Of a DNA stretch of 64,000 nt, positions 22,901 through 33,488 are shown one piece after another; within the stretch, counting starts at the first letter, position 1, and each line of letters begins with the position of its first letter. Location of the stretch: the NCBI GenBank assembly GCA_014898425.1, contig RCSZ01000007.1:2170001-2234000 (forward strand), in the 5' to 3' direction. The notes beneath the pieces are model-generated. The model made no database searches. It had not been told where the DNA came from and saw only the letters and a program-made list of their open reading frames with translations. Position numbers and translations under genes: made by a program. The stretch comes from Botryotinia globosa. Its lineage: Eukaryota; Ascomycota; Leotiomycetes; Helotiales; Sclerotiniaceae.

Positions 22901-22962
22901 GGTGTGTATATGTAGGTATACATATATTCATTCATATATATATATACCTACATATACACACC
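22901..22962. repeat. Inverted repeat: 27-bp hairpin with short loop
   Basis: The left arm 22901-22927 begins GGTGTGTATATGTAGG and the right arm 22936-22962 ends CCTACATATACACACC. The arms are complementary over 27 bp with one mismatch, separated by 8 nt. Confidence 0.9.
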
Positions 22963-23522
22963 ATTGTCAAGTAATGAATCCGTTATCAATTCTCCAATTA
23001 TTCTCATCTATCCAATACAATTCACATGTTTACTTTTGGGTTATGAGGCACAGCTCTCCATCTCGTAACTCGTTATTGTCTGGATGGTATGGATGGTACT
23101 GTATCATGTATGTATGGATCAATTGATGCAGCTACTTTTGCATAGGAGTGAGCAGAGCTACCCTACCCTACCCATTTTACCTTTACCCTTTACCCTCTCC
23201 TCTACCCTCTCCTCTACCCAGTGTGTGCTCAGATCTCCTTGGACGACGGAACCTGACAAGTGTGAACCTAAGTAGGTACGTACATAGTACATACCCAGTA
23301 GACCCAGTAGATAGATGTTCTCTCACATCATTCTACCTAACCTGGTTGGTGATGTGATGTGATTTGATTTTACTTGCTTTTTTTTCCCTTTTTCTCTTTC
23401 ACATTTTAAACACTGACATTAACATTAACATTGACAGTGACAGTGACATTCACACACAAACACACACACACATTCTCCATCTATCCATCTATCCTTCTAT
23501 CCTTTTTTATTCCTTTTGGGCT

Positions 23523-23580
23523 CGCTCTCCCCTCCCCTCCCCTCCCCTCCCCTCTCCTCTCCTCTCCTCTCCTCTCCTCT
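23523..23580. repeat. (CTCCC)n/(CTCCT)n pyrimidine tract
   Basis: This C/T-only pentamer tract ends about 70 bp before the ATG at 23649, so it probably lies in the 5' UTR or core promoter of that gene. Confidence 0.85.
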
Positions 23581-23648
23581 CTCCATACCTATCCTTTTTT
23601 CACTTCCACTTCGCTTGGACTTGATATGTTGACCTATTTTTATTCAAG

Positions 23649-26579
23649 ATGTCACAACTCCCTCAGTCACCAACTACTGCCACAAAGTCAAAACCAAGAC
23701 CGCTATCATTTCATTCCCATAGAGTCGTTCATAACTCCTCCAAACTTCCAAGAGTACATGATGCGCCCGAGATAGTCACACAAATCCCAACCGCATCCAA
23801 ATCCAAACCATATCATCGCTCAACATTATCACAACCATCAGCTGACTCCAGTCTGGCGGCGGTTGGAAATACTTCTACTTCTACTTCTACTTCTCCTTCT
23901 ACCTTTTCTACAAATCCCAATTCCAACACGAGTCCCGCAGGTGGTGCTGGTGCTGGTGGTGGTGAGCAGCTAAGCAACAAAAACAGCAACAATAGTAATA
24001 GTCATCTAAATCTGAAACTTAAATCTTCTAGTTTTGATTTAAAATTCACGGGAAACCATTCTACTATTGCGACCCCCTTTAGTCCAACAAACCAGAACAA
24101 TAATAATAACAAGAAGGAACCATTTCGTACCCGAATATTGAGTTCATTCACTGGCAGTCCGGTTAGAGCAGCTTCACCTAAATCAGCATCATCACGTCGA
24201 ACATTATCTTATCCCACGCCAACGCCAAACAAACCTTCAGCCACGACTAATACTTCCACCAAACTTCAACTCGAAACATCGTCAAGGATTGGCACCTTTG
24301 AAAAAAAAGCAAGGAGCCTGTTAACGAACGCCAATGGAAAGAATGGAATGACGGCTGAAGTCGCAAAAGAAACTACTCCGACCATGTTATCCCAAGGCGC
24401 ATCATATATTTCACAAACCACAAACTGGATTGCGGATCAATCTCATTTGGATCAATCTCCCTCTCCTTCAACATCCTATGCACCTCAATCATCATCGGAG
24501 AATAACCCATCACGTCCTGTCACCTTACCGCCAAGGGGTGTCACCAGCAATAAAAGAATGGAACCAGATCTAGCTGAGAGGGAATCGGCATTGAGGAGTT
24601 TAGAGGGGCGGAACCCTCGGAGAGATTCACCAGAGGAACGAAACTTCGACGAGGCGGATTTATTCTTACAGGTTGCGCAAGAGGAAGACGATTTGAACCG
24701 CCAAAAGAACCTTCCAGCCTTGAGTAGATTAGATTCTAAAAAGGTAATTATATTCTTGTCTTTTCCTATCTTTGCGATTCCAACTCGCATCAGAATAGCT
24801 ACCATGATTGGCTTGAGATATCTAATTCATCAATAGTCTCGCATCGGCATGCGCCAATCGCTCCCTGCTCCTAACTTTCGTGCTTCATACCTTCGTCGTG
24901 AGCTTGAGCAAGAAACAAAACCTACAATTCGTTACGCCGAGGATGCAGAAAGTTTACTGCGAGATTCAGGGGATAATTCATTCGCAAGGAGAGGGCCTCC
25001 TTCAGCGATCTCGACTTCGAACGAGCAAAAGAAGCGATCATTTGCAGCCACATCGCTGTCGACCCCTACAACTCCACGAACGAATAACCGAGAAGTCGAT
25101 TCCGAACCACAGCCATATGCGGGACGACGACCATCTATACAGGACCGAACAATCACTGCATACCGACAATCCAACTTGTCCAATTCGTATTCCGTTCCCC
25201 GAACCACTGCTTATCATTCTTCTCCACTTGTTGCGCAACCGATGGAGATCAGCGATCAACATGAAACACAGCGTGTAACAGAAGGCACTGCATCGACCGT
25301 ATCCACCACTGCACCGTCAACCGTTTGGGACGAATTGGACGATCTAAAATCGCGCATACATAGATTGGAACTGACGGGGAAATTACCCACCACATCTGGT
25401 GCAGCAGTCTCGCGAGCCACCCACGAGCGTCCTCCCACTGCGACCACAACGGAAACCACCATGTCGACATCACCTAAGCGTGGACGAGGCAATAGCATCT
25501 CACCTACTGAAGCTCCCACTGTTGATATGACTAAAGCCGAAAATCATCCGCTCCTGCGGTCTGCTCTGATGAATTCTAAGCCTTTACTCGATCCCGAGAT
25601 TTATAAGTCTTTAGAGGCTTCAGCAAATGATGCCTTGGCAATATCTGCCATGATGGGAACTTCTGGTCAACCTGGGCCTATATCAAGTTCCCAATCAGTC
25701 ATTGGTGGCGCACAACCTAACATTTCTGATCGACAAGTTCGTCGCAAAGCAGACAGTTTGTGTCGCAGCTTAACGGAGCTTTGTCTTTCATTGTCGGAAA
25801 GAAGATCAAACGATCCCGATACTACACTGACACAGATCCGACAAAATGGCCATGGTCAAGATACTGAAGTTCGACAGAGTATCGAGCCCGTCAGTCCAAG
25901 GCTACCTCCTTCTGGTGACGTAGCAAGATTAAAAGCAAGCCCAAGATCCTATAGTCGTCTCGAAGCCCGACGAAGCAGCCTTCTCGCAACAACTGCGTTA
26001 CCAACCTTGAGATATCCACCACCTGAGAATACAACACCACAAAGTTTAGCTGCAGGACGTCGCACATCTTTATTACTTCGTAATCGACGCGCTGAAACGG
26101 AAGATCCCCAGGAAATGGTCGAGGCCCGATTTAGAGCACCTTCAAGGGCGAAGACGGAACTTGGACGCAGGGGAGAAATTCCACGAGACGAGTTATCGCG
26201 CCATCCCCTACCCGACGACGATCCTAGATCTGGCGCAATCTCGTCATCATTAGCACTCAGGAGATCTCATACTACAGCCCTCAGTCCTAACAGGGTGCCA
26301 CAATCTTCTTTACTCGCCCAATCGACCCCCAGCAGAAGATATTATGAACGAGCACCAGAAAGGGAAATTATTATAAACTCAAGCACGGGTGGCAGTGGCC
26401 GAAGATATCTTGAGCGACCTCCAGAGAGAGATACTACAAGCCTTTCGGGAAGATTGGCAGAAGAACGTGGGCAGAGAAAGGTATCTGCCCCGTTGACATT
26501 CGCCGCTAGAAGCAGAGCTGGCAGCCTTATGAGAAGTAGGGAACCATTAGGCCCTTCGCAACATGGTGCTTATCAATAG
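23649..26579 (+). CDS. Large Ser/Thr-rich fungal protein with conserved central helices
   Basis: join(23649..24743, 24837..26579) gives 945 aa; the 93-nt intron (GTAATT...CAATAG) contains in-frame stops and joins DSKK to SRIGM. The N-terminal half is disordered (poly-Ser/Thr/Asn). Conserved-looking helical pieces follow: VWDELDDLKSRIHRLELTGK at about 528-547, HPLLRSALMNSKPLLDPEIY at about 602, and RQVRRKADSLCRSLTELCLS at about 664. The tail is Arg-rich with a repeated YYERAPERE / YLERPPERD element. I have seen this helix set in filamentous-fungal proteins of unknown function, some loosely named after an LPxTG-like string. I cannot assign a role. There is no signal peptide or membrane span. 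Confidence 0.85.
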
Positions 26580-27845
26580 ATTTCATTTACGGTCTCATTT
26601 GTACAAAGAAAATTTGGAGTTCTTTACGGTTTCGTTTCAACGCTTTTGCGAACAGGATTAGGGGGAGGATTTCTTTATAGTGTTTTTGATTTTATCACCA
26701 TAGGGAGAGAAACATTTTTTTTTCAAGATACCCTGGGTACATACGATGGCACGATTAGAGGGGTTTGAGGATTACATATCAGCGAGGTTACATATCAGCG
26801 AGAGGGTTGAGGGGCATACTCTCTAGGTACATATTGCTGCTTGTCTTGGGCGCGCGGGTTTTCAGCCTACGCTTGGGAAATTTTTGGTTGCTTGCTTTAT
26901 GTGTTTATACAATCACTTTGAATTGTTGCTGGATATGGCTATTCGATTGGAATTCCGCTTTGGCATATAAGGAGATGGATCCAGGTGGATTGGTAGGAGT
27001 CTGGCATTGGAGGTGATAGGTGACAGGTGTCTATTTATGAATGTATTATTATTTTTATTCACTAGTGATAAATAAATGTAGAGTTTTCTTTTTTTGTTGT
27101 TGTCAAGGCATGATGATGGTATTGAAGTATTGCTTTTTTTAATGGTGATTGTGATGGTGATGGTGATGGTGATGGTGATTGTGAGATGGAATTGAATGTG
27201 CTTGTAGGTATGTTGATGAAGTAAAGCCTAGGTATCTAGGTGCAAATAACTAATTTTGAGATCAACCTAATAAATGGTTGACAAACCTTGCCTGACCAAA
27301 AGTATTCACTTCAAACATATCACACTCTTCCTAGAGACTTTTTCAAATCACAAATACTAATCTAATCAACTCGAATCTGTCTCATCTCGCCTCTCTGATG
27401 ACTCTTTTCTTCCTCTCTTCTTGCTGTGTTGTGTTGTTGTATACCTTTGGCTGATAAGCGAATCTTTCTACATATCTACATATATAAATTTACCCCACCA
27501 AGTCAAGTACCTAGATCCATACATACCATACGACCTTTTCACCAATCCTGTACACATTAATTACTCACCCTTTGAGAATTATTGATGTACAAACATTTCC
27601 TGCGCATCAAAACAGCAAGGGATTTTGGAATTGGGAAAACGCGATATAAATTCTTTGACGGGGATAGGATAAGGATACAGAGTCAGAACCAGAGTCGGAA
27701 CTACTGGATCAGAAGTCAATCTTACAATCTCAGTTGTGGACTCGGACTCGGACTCGCACTTGCACTTGGGGTGCGTGATCGCGATCGCGGGATTGTTAAA
27801 TTGTATACGCGTTCACAGAGAGGAAGAGGAGAGTGTCTACTGAAG
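26580..27845. other. Intergenic region between two plus-strand genes
   Basis: The first ~400 bp is probably 3' UTR. A (GATGGT)n hexamer array lies at about 27142-27178. The stretch 27280-27845 is the Tpt1 promoter/leader, with C/T-rich segments near 27370-27420. No gene is supported. Confidence 0.55.
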
Positions 27846-28174
27846 ATGGATAATATTAGTGCGAGCGATGTGGCGAGGTTGCCGGAAGAGGGTGAGGTGG
27901 GGGTGGGGGGAGGAGGGGGGAATGTGAGGGGTGGAAAGGGTGGAAAGGGGGGGAGGGGGGGGAAGGGAAGAGCTGCTGCTGGGGGTGGTGGTGATGGTTG
28001 TGGTGGTGGTGGTGGGGGGGGGGGATGAAAAAAATAGAGAAATGCTGGTTAGTAAGGCGTTGTCGAAGTTGTTGAGACATGCGGCGGAGAGTGAGGGGGT
28101 GAGGTTGGATGGGGAGGGGTTTGCTAGGTTGGATTTGGTGGTGAGTTTTTGTTTTTGTTTTTGTTTTTGTTTTT

Positions 28175-28221
<47 letters not shown>

Positions 28222-29157
28222 CCTGTTTTTTGAGGCGGATAGGGAGAGTTGGAGGGCAGAATATGAAGGTATCATCATATGAGAAGATGGAGAAAGATGA
28301 GAAGAAGAAGGAAAAATCACGTGGATATCCTCAATTTTCCATCAACATAACACATCACGTTTATTCTCAAGGAACACAGCAGCTCACAAAACTCACAGAT
28401 GCAATGGCCTCGTCTTAAGTCTCTCAAACCAACGTTTGCCGATATCCGCACCGCCGTCACCGATAATGCCAAGCAGCGCTTCTCTATGAAACCTAATCCG
28501 TCCCTTCCAGAACCACCTTCTCCATCTTCTGAAAACCCAGGGGATTGGATGATCCGCGCTAATCAAGGTCATTCCATCGCCATTGATTCCGCGGCGCTAC
28601 TGGTTCCCATCACGCTCGAAGCAGGAAATGTACCGCAAACATGTGTGCATGGGACTTATTTTGCTTTTTACGAGGAGATTGTCAAAAGTGGAGGATTGAA
28701 GAAGATGGGGAGGAATCATGTACATTTTGGGACGGGGATTCCGGAAGATGGGGGAGTAGTGAGTGGGATGAGGGGAGATGCGGAGGTGTTGATATATGTG
28801 GATGTGAAGAGGTGTTTGGAGGAGGAACCGGAGATGAAGTGGTGGGTTAGTGAGAATGGGGTGGTGTTGACGGAGGGGGATAAAGATGGGGTGGTGGGAA
28901 AGAAATTTTGGAAGAGGGTTGAGGGGAGGAGGGAGGGGGGTTTGTTGTGGGAAGATGGGGTTGAAGTGGCGGAGTTGGAGGAGGGGTTGAGGAATAGGAA
29001 GGCGCCGATGGGGAAGGGTGGGAGAGGTGGAGGTAGAGGTGGAAAGGGTGGAGGAAGAGGAAGAGGAAAGGAAGGGAGGGGTGGTAGAGGTGGTAAAAGG
29101 TCCGATGGAAATACGGAAATTAGTATTGATGAAAAAAAGCCTGTAGAGGAGAGCTAA
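27846..29157 (+). CDS. TPT1: tRNA 2'-phosphotransferase (Tpt1/KptA family), frame broken at a G homopolymer
   Basis: Tpt1 transfers the splice-junction 2'-phosphate of ligated tRNA to NAD+, the last step of fungal tRNA splicing. The core is clear: LVSKALSKLLRHAAESEGVRL, then after the intron QWPRLKSLKPTFADI, IRANQGHSIAI, CVHGTYFAFYEEIVKSGGL and MGRNHVHFGTG. These carry the family's Arg-His-Arg-Arg set. Exons are 27846-28140 and 28399-29157; the intron starts GTGAGT and ends ACTCACAG. The N-terminal Gly-rich segment starting MDNISASDVARLPEEGEV is in another frame from the core; an 11-G run at 28014-28024 separates them, and 10 Gs would restore the frame. Alternatively translation starts at ATG 27994 or 28042 (MLVSKALSK), giving 285 aa from 28042. 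The C-terminus is an RGG-like tail. Coding-strand C is strikingly rare in the first exon and the last third. Confidence 0.88.
28141..28398 (+). other. Tpt1 intron filled with two microsatellites
   Basis: The 258-nt intron starts GTGAG, followed almost at once by about five TTTTTG units (28146-28176) and about eight GGTTCT units (to 28220). It is several times longer than most introns in this window. Confidence 0.75.
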
Positions 29158-29418
29158 CGAGATTATTCTATATTGAATAAATCCAACATAACTCCAAACG
29201 TCACCTCTACACATCATCAATAGCCCTTTCATGCAACAATAGTATGTATGATAGTGCAATTACACTAACAATAATAATCATCGCAGCTTCTAATATCACA
29301 TTACATTACTCACTGATTATATGTCTTCTACTCAATTCAAGTATTGGAATACTCCCCCCTCTCTTTCTTTACCATTATATATATCGTTATGTAGAATAGA
29401 ATCAATCTCAAAGTATCT

Positions 29419-29482
29419 TTCTTCTTCTTCTTCTTCTTCTTCTTCTTCTTCTTCTTCTTCTTCTTCTTCTTCTTCTTCTTCT
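29419..29482. repeat. (TTC)n microsatellite, about 21 units
   Basis: This is a perfect trinucleotide array; the poly-Ser frame across it is an artefact. Confidence 0.95.
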
Positions 29483-29735
29483 CATTCTCATATCTCTCAC
29501 ATCTCTCACATCCCTCACGATGTTAGGCCGTTAGGCCATTAAGATATATTCACAATCTATCTAGACTTTCATATATCTCATACTTTTCTTTTGGATGTTG
29601 TATTCTGTGTATTTCTTAGTGTTTCTTGTATGTATTTCTTGTGTGTATTGAGTGGATATGTTGATTGTATGTGTTTCTGTAGATATTTCTTGGATATTTG
29701 AATTTTCTCTTGGATAGCTCGATTGGATAGCTTGA

Positions 29736-29856
29736 TTATATCTCTTTCTCATATCTCTCTTTCTTATATCTCTTTCTTATATCTCTTTCTTATATCTCTT
29801 TCTTATATCTCTTTCTTATATCTCTTTCTTATATCTCTTTCTTATATCTCTCTTGT
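29736..29856. repeat. 13-bp tandem repeat TATATCTCTTTCT
   Basis: About eight near-perfect copies are present, with the first and last units degenerate. Confidence 0.88.
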
Positions 29857-30001
29857 ATACCTCGCCCTACTCCTAAATACTACATCTACTCCCGAGTAAA
29901 GAAGTAAAGAAGTAAGAAAGCAAACCCCTAAAGACCTAAAACCATAAAAGCCTAAAAATATGAAAATATGAAAAGATGTATGAAAAAATAGAAAGGAAAC
30001 T

Positions 30002-30103
30002 ATTTATACACATATATACATATATACATATACACATATACACATATACACATATACACATATACACATATACACATATACACATATACACATATACACA
30101 TAA
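30002..30103. repeat. (ACACATAT)n octamer array
   Basis: About 12 units of alternating ATACATAT and ACACATAT are present in an almost entirely alternating purine-pyrimidine stretch. Confidence 0.88.
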
Positions 30104-30375
30104 TTAAACCAAAACCAAAAACAAAACTACAACCAAAATCAAGCCTCAATATAAAAACAAACACAAATCCCCATCTAAACTCGAACTCGCGCCCATTCAA
30201 GAATCAGAACCAAGGTCAGAGTTGGAATACTCGGTATAATTTTCTAAATTAATAGGTTTAATGTGTATACAAATAAGAAATATCTCGCTTTGAACACCAA
30301 GCATTATATCAAGTGGTATTTATTATATTTTAGCTATGGATTATCGATAGTTATAGTGATAGTGAATGTAGTAGT

Positions 30376-30480
30376 AATAATAGCAGTAGTAATAATAGCA
30401 GTAGTAATAATAGCAGTAGTAATAATAGCAGTAGTAATAATAGCAGTAGTAATAATAGCAGTAGTAATAATAGCAGTAGT
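30376..30480. repeat. 15-bp minisatellite AATAATAGCAGTAGT, 7 perfect copies
   Basis: Exactly 105 bp, seven units with no mismatch; the next unit breaks off as AATATTG. Confidence 0.95.
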
Positions 30481-31018
30481 AATATTGAATAAAATCTCGA
30501 TGGTGATATTCAGTATACATGTATACATCTAGGTATTCAAGTATCTAGTATTTTTCTTACATCAAGTAAGTATTAAGATTTAGAATATCTATTTAATATT
30601 TCATATTTGATATTTTATATAGTTTGTATAGTTTGTATAGAATATGAGATATGAATAGTGACTTGGTTTTGAAGTGATATAGAGAGAGATATATGAGGTA
30701 TGAGATAGTTTATGGGATAGTTCTTATGGGAATAGATAAATGGGATAGCTAATAGTATAGTACTAACTTCCCAAGTAAACATACATAGTATATACACATT
30801 GAGTCTTTGAAGGGGGAGATATGTGGCCAAGAAGATGATGAGATGATGTAGCAAGTGTATTCAAAGACTAGAATTTAGCTTTAAATTTTGGATCAACGTG
30901 AGGGGATATTTAGGTATTGACCTTATCATTATGTATATACTAAATACATACCCCCATCTACCCACCACTATTCCCTTCTTTCTATTATTCCCTCCGCCCT
31001 CCTCCCCTCGCTTCCATT

Positions 31019-31072
31019 CACCTCCATCTCCACCTCCATCTCCACCTCCATCTCCACCTCCATCTCCACCTC
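31019..31072. repeat. 12-bp repeat CACCTCCATCTC
   Basis: About 4.5 copies lie in a C/T/A-only segment. The Gly-Gly-Asp repeats read from the other strand are artefacts. Confidence 0.88.
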
Positions 31073-31557
31073 CCATCAACTTCTCACTCCCCACTCCACT
31101 CCCCGAACCATCAACAAACCAAGCACCATCCACCCGTCCACATTTCGCTATCCCTTCAAAAATTGTACAAGTTTCATCTCTAAGACTAAACAGTCTATAA
31201 ATATCAATAAACATCTTCCAGAAATTACCCCCCCCCCGTAAAAGTTACCCCCATGCAAAACTATTGATAAAATGATCAAAGACCGCAATCATCCGATTCT
31301 CCTTCGTATATATCAATGGTGAAACATTCCAACCAACTACCCATTCGCCCCGCTTGGACGAATAATAGATAGCTTGATATATGCGTGTAGGTGAGAGGAA
31401 ATTATACAGCACAGACGTGGGGATTGTGAGCAGGGCAGGGTAGAAGCAAGTGGATGCAAGCGAATGAAATGCAAGATTGGGCAATGGATGGCACATGAGA
31501 GATTTAAGGAAAGGCTGTGGTGGCGATGGCAATGGTGATTATGCAAAACAATAGGGA

Positions 31558-31626
31558 GTCAAAGAAAACAAGGGGGAGTCAAAGAAAACAAGGGGGAGTC
31601 AAAGAAAACAATAAGGAGTCAAAGCG
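31558..31626. repeat. 20-bp tandem repeat GAGTCAAAGAAAACAAGGGG
   Basis: About 3.5 copies are present; the last full copy differs (CAATAAG in place of CAAGGGG). Confidence 0.9.
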
Positions 31627-33488
31627 GTGCATGTCAACCAACATCCATCGTCCCGAGGGTGGTTTGCAATCTATCAAGTGAGGCTCCAAAAACAAATCAG
31701 GTTGGGATTATCTCATAAATCGATCAAGATAATAATTTCGATGCATCGAATTAAATCCCTGATTTCATTCATCTCGAATTCAGGGTCCTATCAAAACCAC
31801 ACTCCCCACGGGATTTTGTCCCTAAAACATTCGTCGCCAAAGTAAGCATAACACTAGTTGCCGATCATTCACCTCACCGGATCTAGAATTCATGCTTGTC
31901 GACTTGATTCACAAATGTTGATCATTGCGTCACGGTCTTCAGCGAAAAAGAAAAGAGAATACATCTCACGATGTGAAACAACTGATACTCGTCATTTAAC
32001 TGAGAAACGAAGTTCAAGATTGCGTGGAGACTTCGTGTGGTAGATGGAGAAAGAAAGAGGGGTATTTGAGCGGCGTTATCTTGAGGCTTATTGTGAATAA
32101 GCCCAAGTTTTGAAATTAAAAGTATCTGCGAATATCGATCTGATTACACATGAGCTTGGCCGTTTCGATGACTTTGTGATGTTGATAGTAATTCTCATTG
32201 GAGTGTACTTGTAGTTTCTCTCGCAACCACTTTCATTATCACCACATGAGTCCACAGCTCAGTGACATTTCGGATACTCTATTACACATGCCCTCAGTTC
32301 AACAATCCAATGCACCTACTTCGACTCTATGATAGATAGATATTGTCCATCGGGTATATCCTTGGTTTGATCATTTTTCAGATTCAAGATTCTTAATTTC
32401 CGATCCCCACATCATCCCGAGGCCTACTTGATCTCCAGACTAAAGAAAGAAAAAGGTGTGTCTAAGCACAAGAAATCACGCTAATTGATATCTCGAGAAC
32501 CGCTTGGTCCCTTTCCCGTCGGAACCAAAGCGACCGAACTTGTCAACTGGAGTCTTGAGTTGGGATTGCACTGGCAACCACTGATCCTCAAGTTTGCTAG
32601 ACTTCCTAGACACTTTGGCCAATTAGATGGACAGCTATATTGGCAGCTTGGAAGCAGCGAGGATTTCGTTTAGATAGTTCCAGATGATACTCAGATTTCG
32701 GTAGTAGCGTAGCTGGTGCTTTCGCAAAACTAAATGCAATGACGTTGTCAGGCTTCAAATGGCTTTAGATCCAAATCCATTTGCGTCAATATGATATCAA
32801 AATCATCCCATCAACGATGAAGCGAAACCCAAATGTATGTACAGAAAAACGTATATCAAACTGAAAGAAAACTCGACCAATGATATATAATTCAAGTCTG
32901 TGCTTACAGATCAGCCAAACTAACAGTATCTCAAGCCTCGCTTTAGGTCAAAACTGTAAAGCTCGGGGGCCGTGACCATGGAATTATCGCATCTCGATTC
33001 TCAATCCCTCGAAAAGCCAAGTACATGCAAGCCACGCACGAATATTCATTGTCTACAAAGTCCGTGAAGCTTCACCTTACGTGGCGAAAAATTCAGAATG
33101 TGTAGAAAATTAAAATTACGGATGCTCGTAGCACGGCAGGATGCTTTTCGTATTACAATTGGTACTCTGTCAGACCATAAACAAAGTTATTCATATTGAC
33201 TCTCGCGTCCCCCTCGTATGAATCTTCGAAACTTTTCCTTGCTGTAAAGAAATCGAAGAAACTATTCGCAATCTTTCTTTCCCCCCCATTTTAATTTTGC
33301 TCTAATCTGGAATTGAGCTTTCTTTTCAAATCTTATGATTCATTTGATATGTTTCTCCACTTTACACAATACGCCCTATCCTAAGAATCATTGAGGCTTT
33401 TGGGCAGAACCCCCAACTTGACCCTATTAAGCCATTGAAGATCGCTTTCGTCATTCAGGTGGAAGATCTTGGACGTAACATTCTAGAT

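Larger units (their letters stand above)
15939..23648. other. 7.7-kb divergent intergenic region dominated by tandem repeats
   Basis: This separates the phosphatase (-) from the large disordered protein gene (+). No coding sequence is supported; every longer frame sits in low-complexity DNA. It contains at least ten independent micro- or minisatellites (listed separately) and a 27-bp hairpin. The first ~150 bp upstream of the phosphatase could include a 5' UTR intron (donor-like GTGAGT at about 16090 on the minus strand), but this is not provable here. Confidence 0.6.
29158..33488. other. 4.3-kb intergenic region rich in short tandem repeats
   Basis: No gene is supported. Arrays lie at 29419-29482, 29736-29856, 30002-30103, 30376-30480, 31019-31072 and 31558-31626. 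A run of 10 Cs lies at 31228-31237. The part from 31700 to 33488 has normal complexity with stops in all frames and is probably the promoter side of the next gene. Confidence 0.6.

Noticed and set aside
22495..22935. Two overlapping minus-strand frames of about 140 codons rich in TYIYLHLP
   Set aside because: Product of the TAGATGTAGG decamer; the flanks have no start or motif support.
30861..31214. 117-codon minus-strand frame beginning MFIDIYRLFSLRDE
   Set aside because: The second half is a GGD repeat from the 12-bp satellite; the first ~45 residues show no family and no splice continuation.
33435..33488. Earlier start of the DUF8004-like gene at a TTG
   Set aside because: Not an ATG; the first ATG in frame is 33489.
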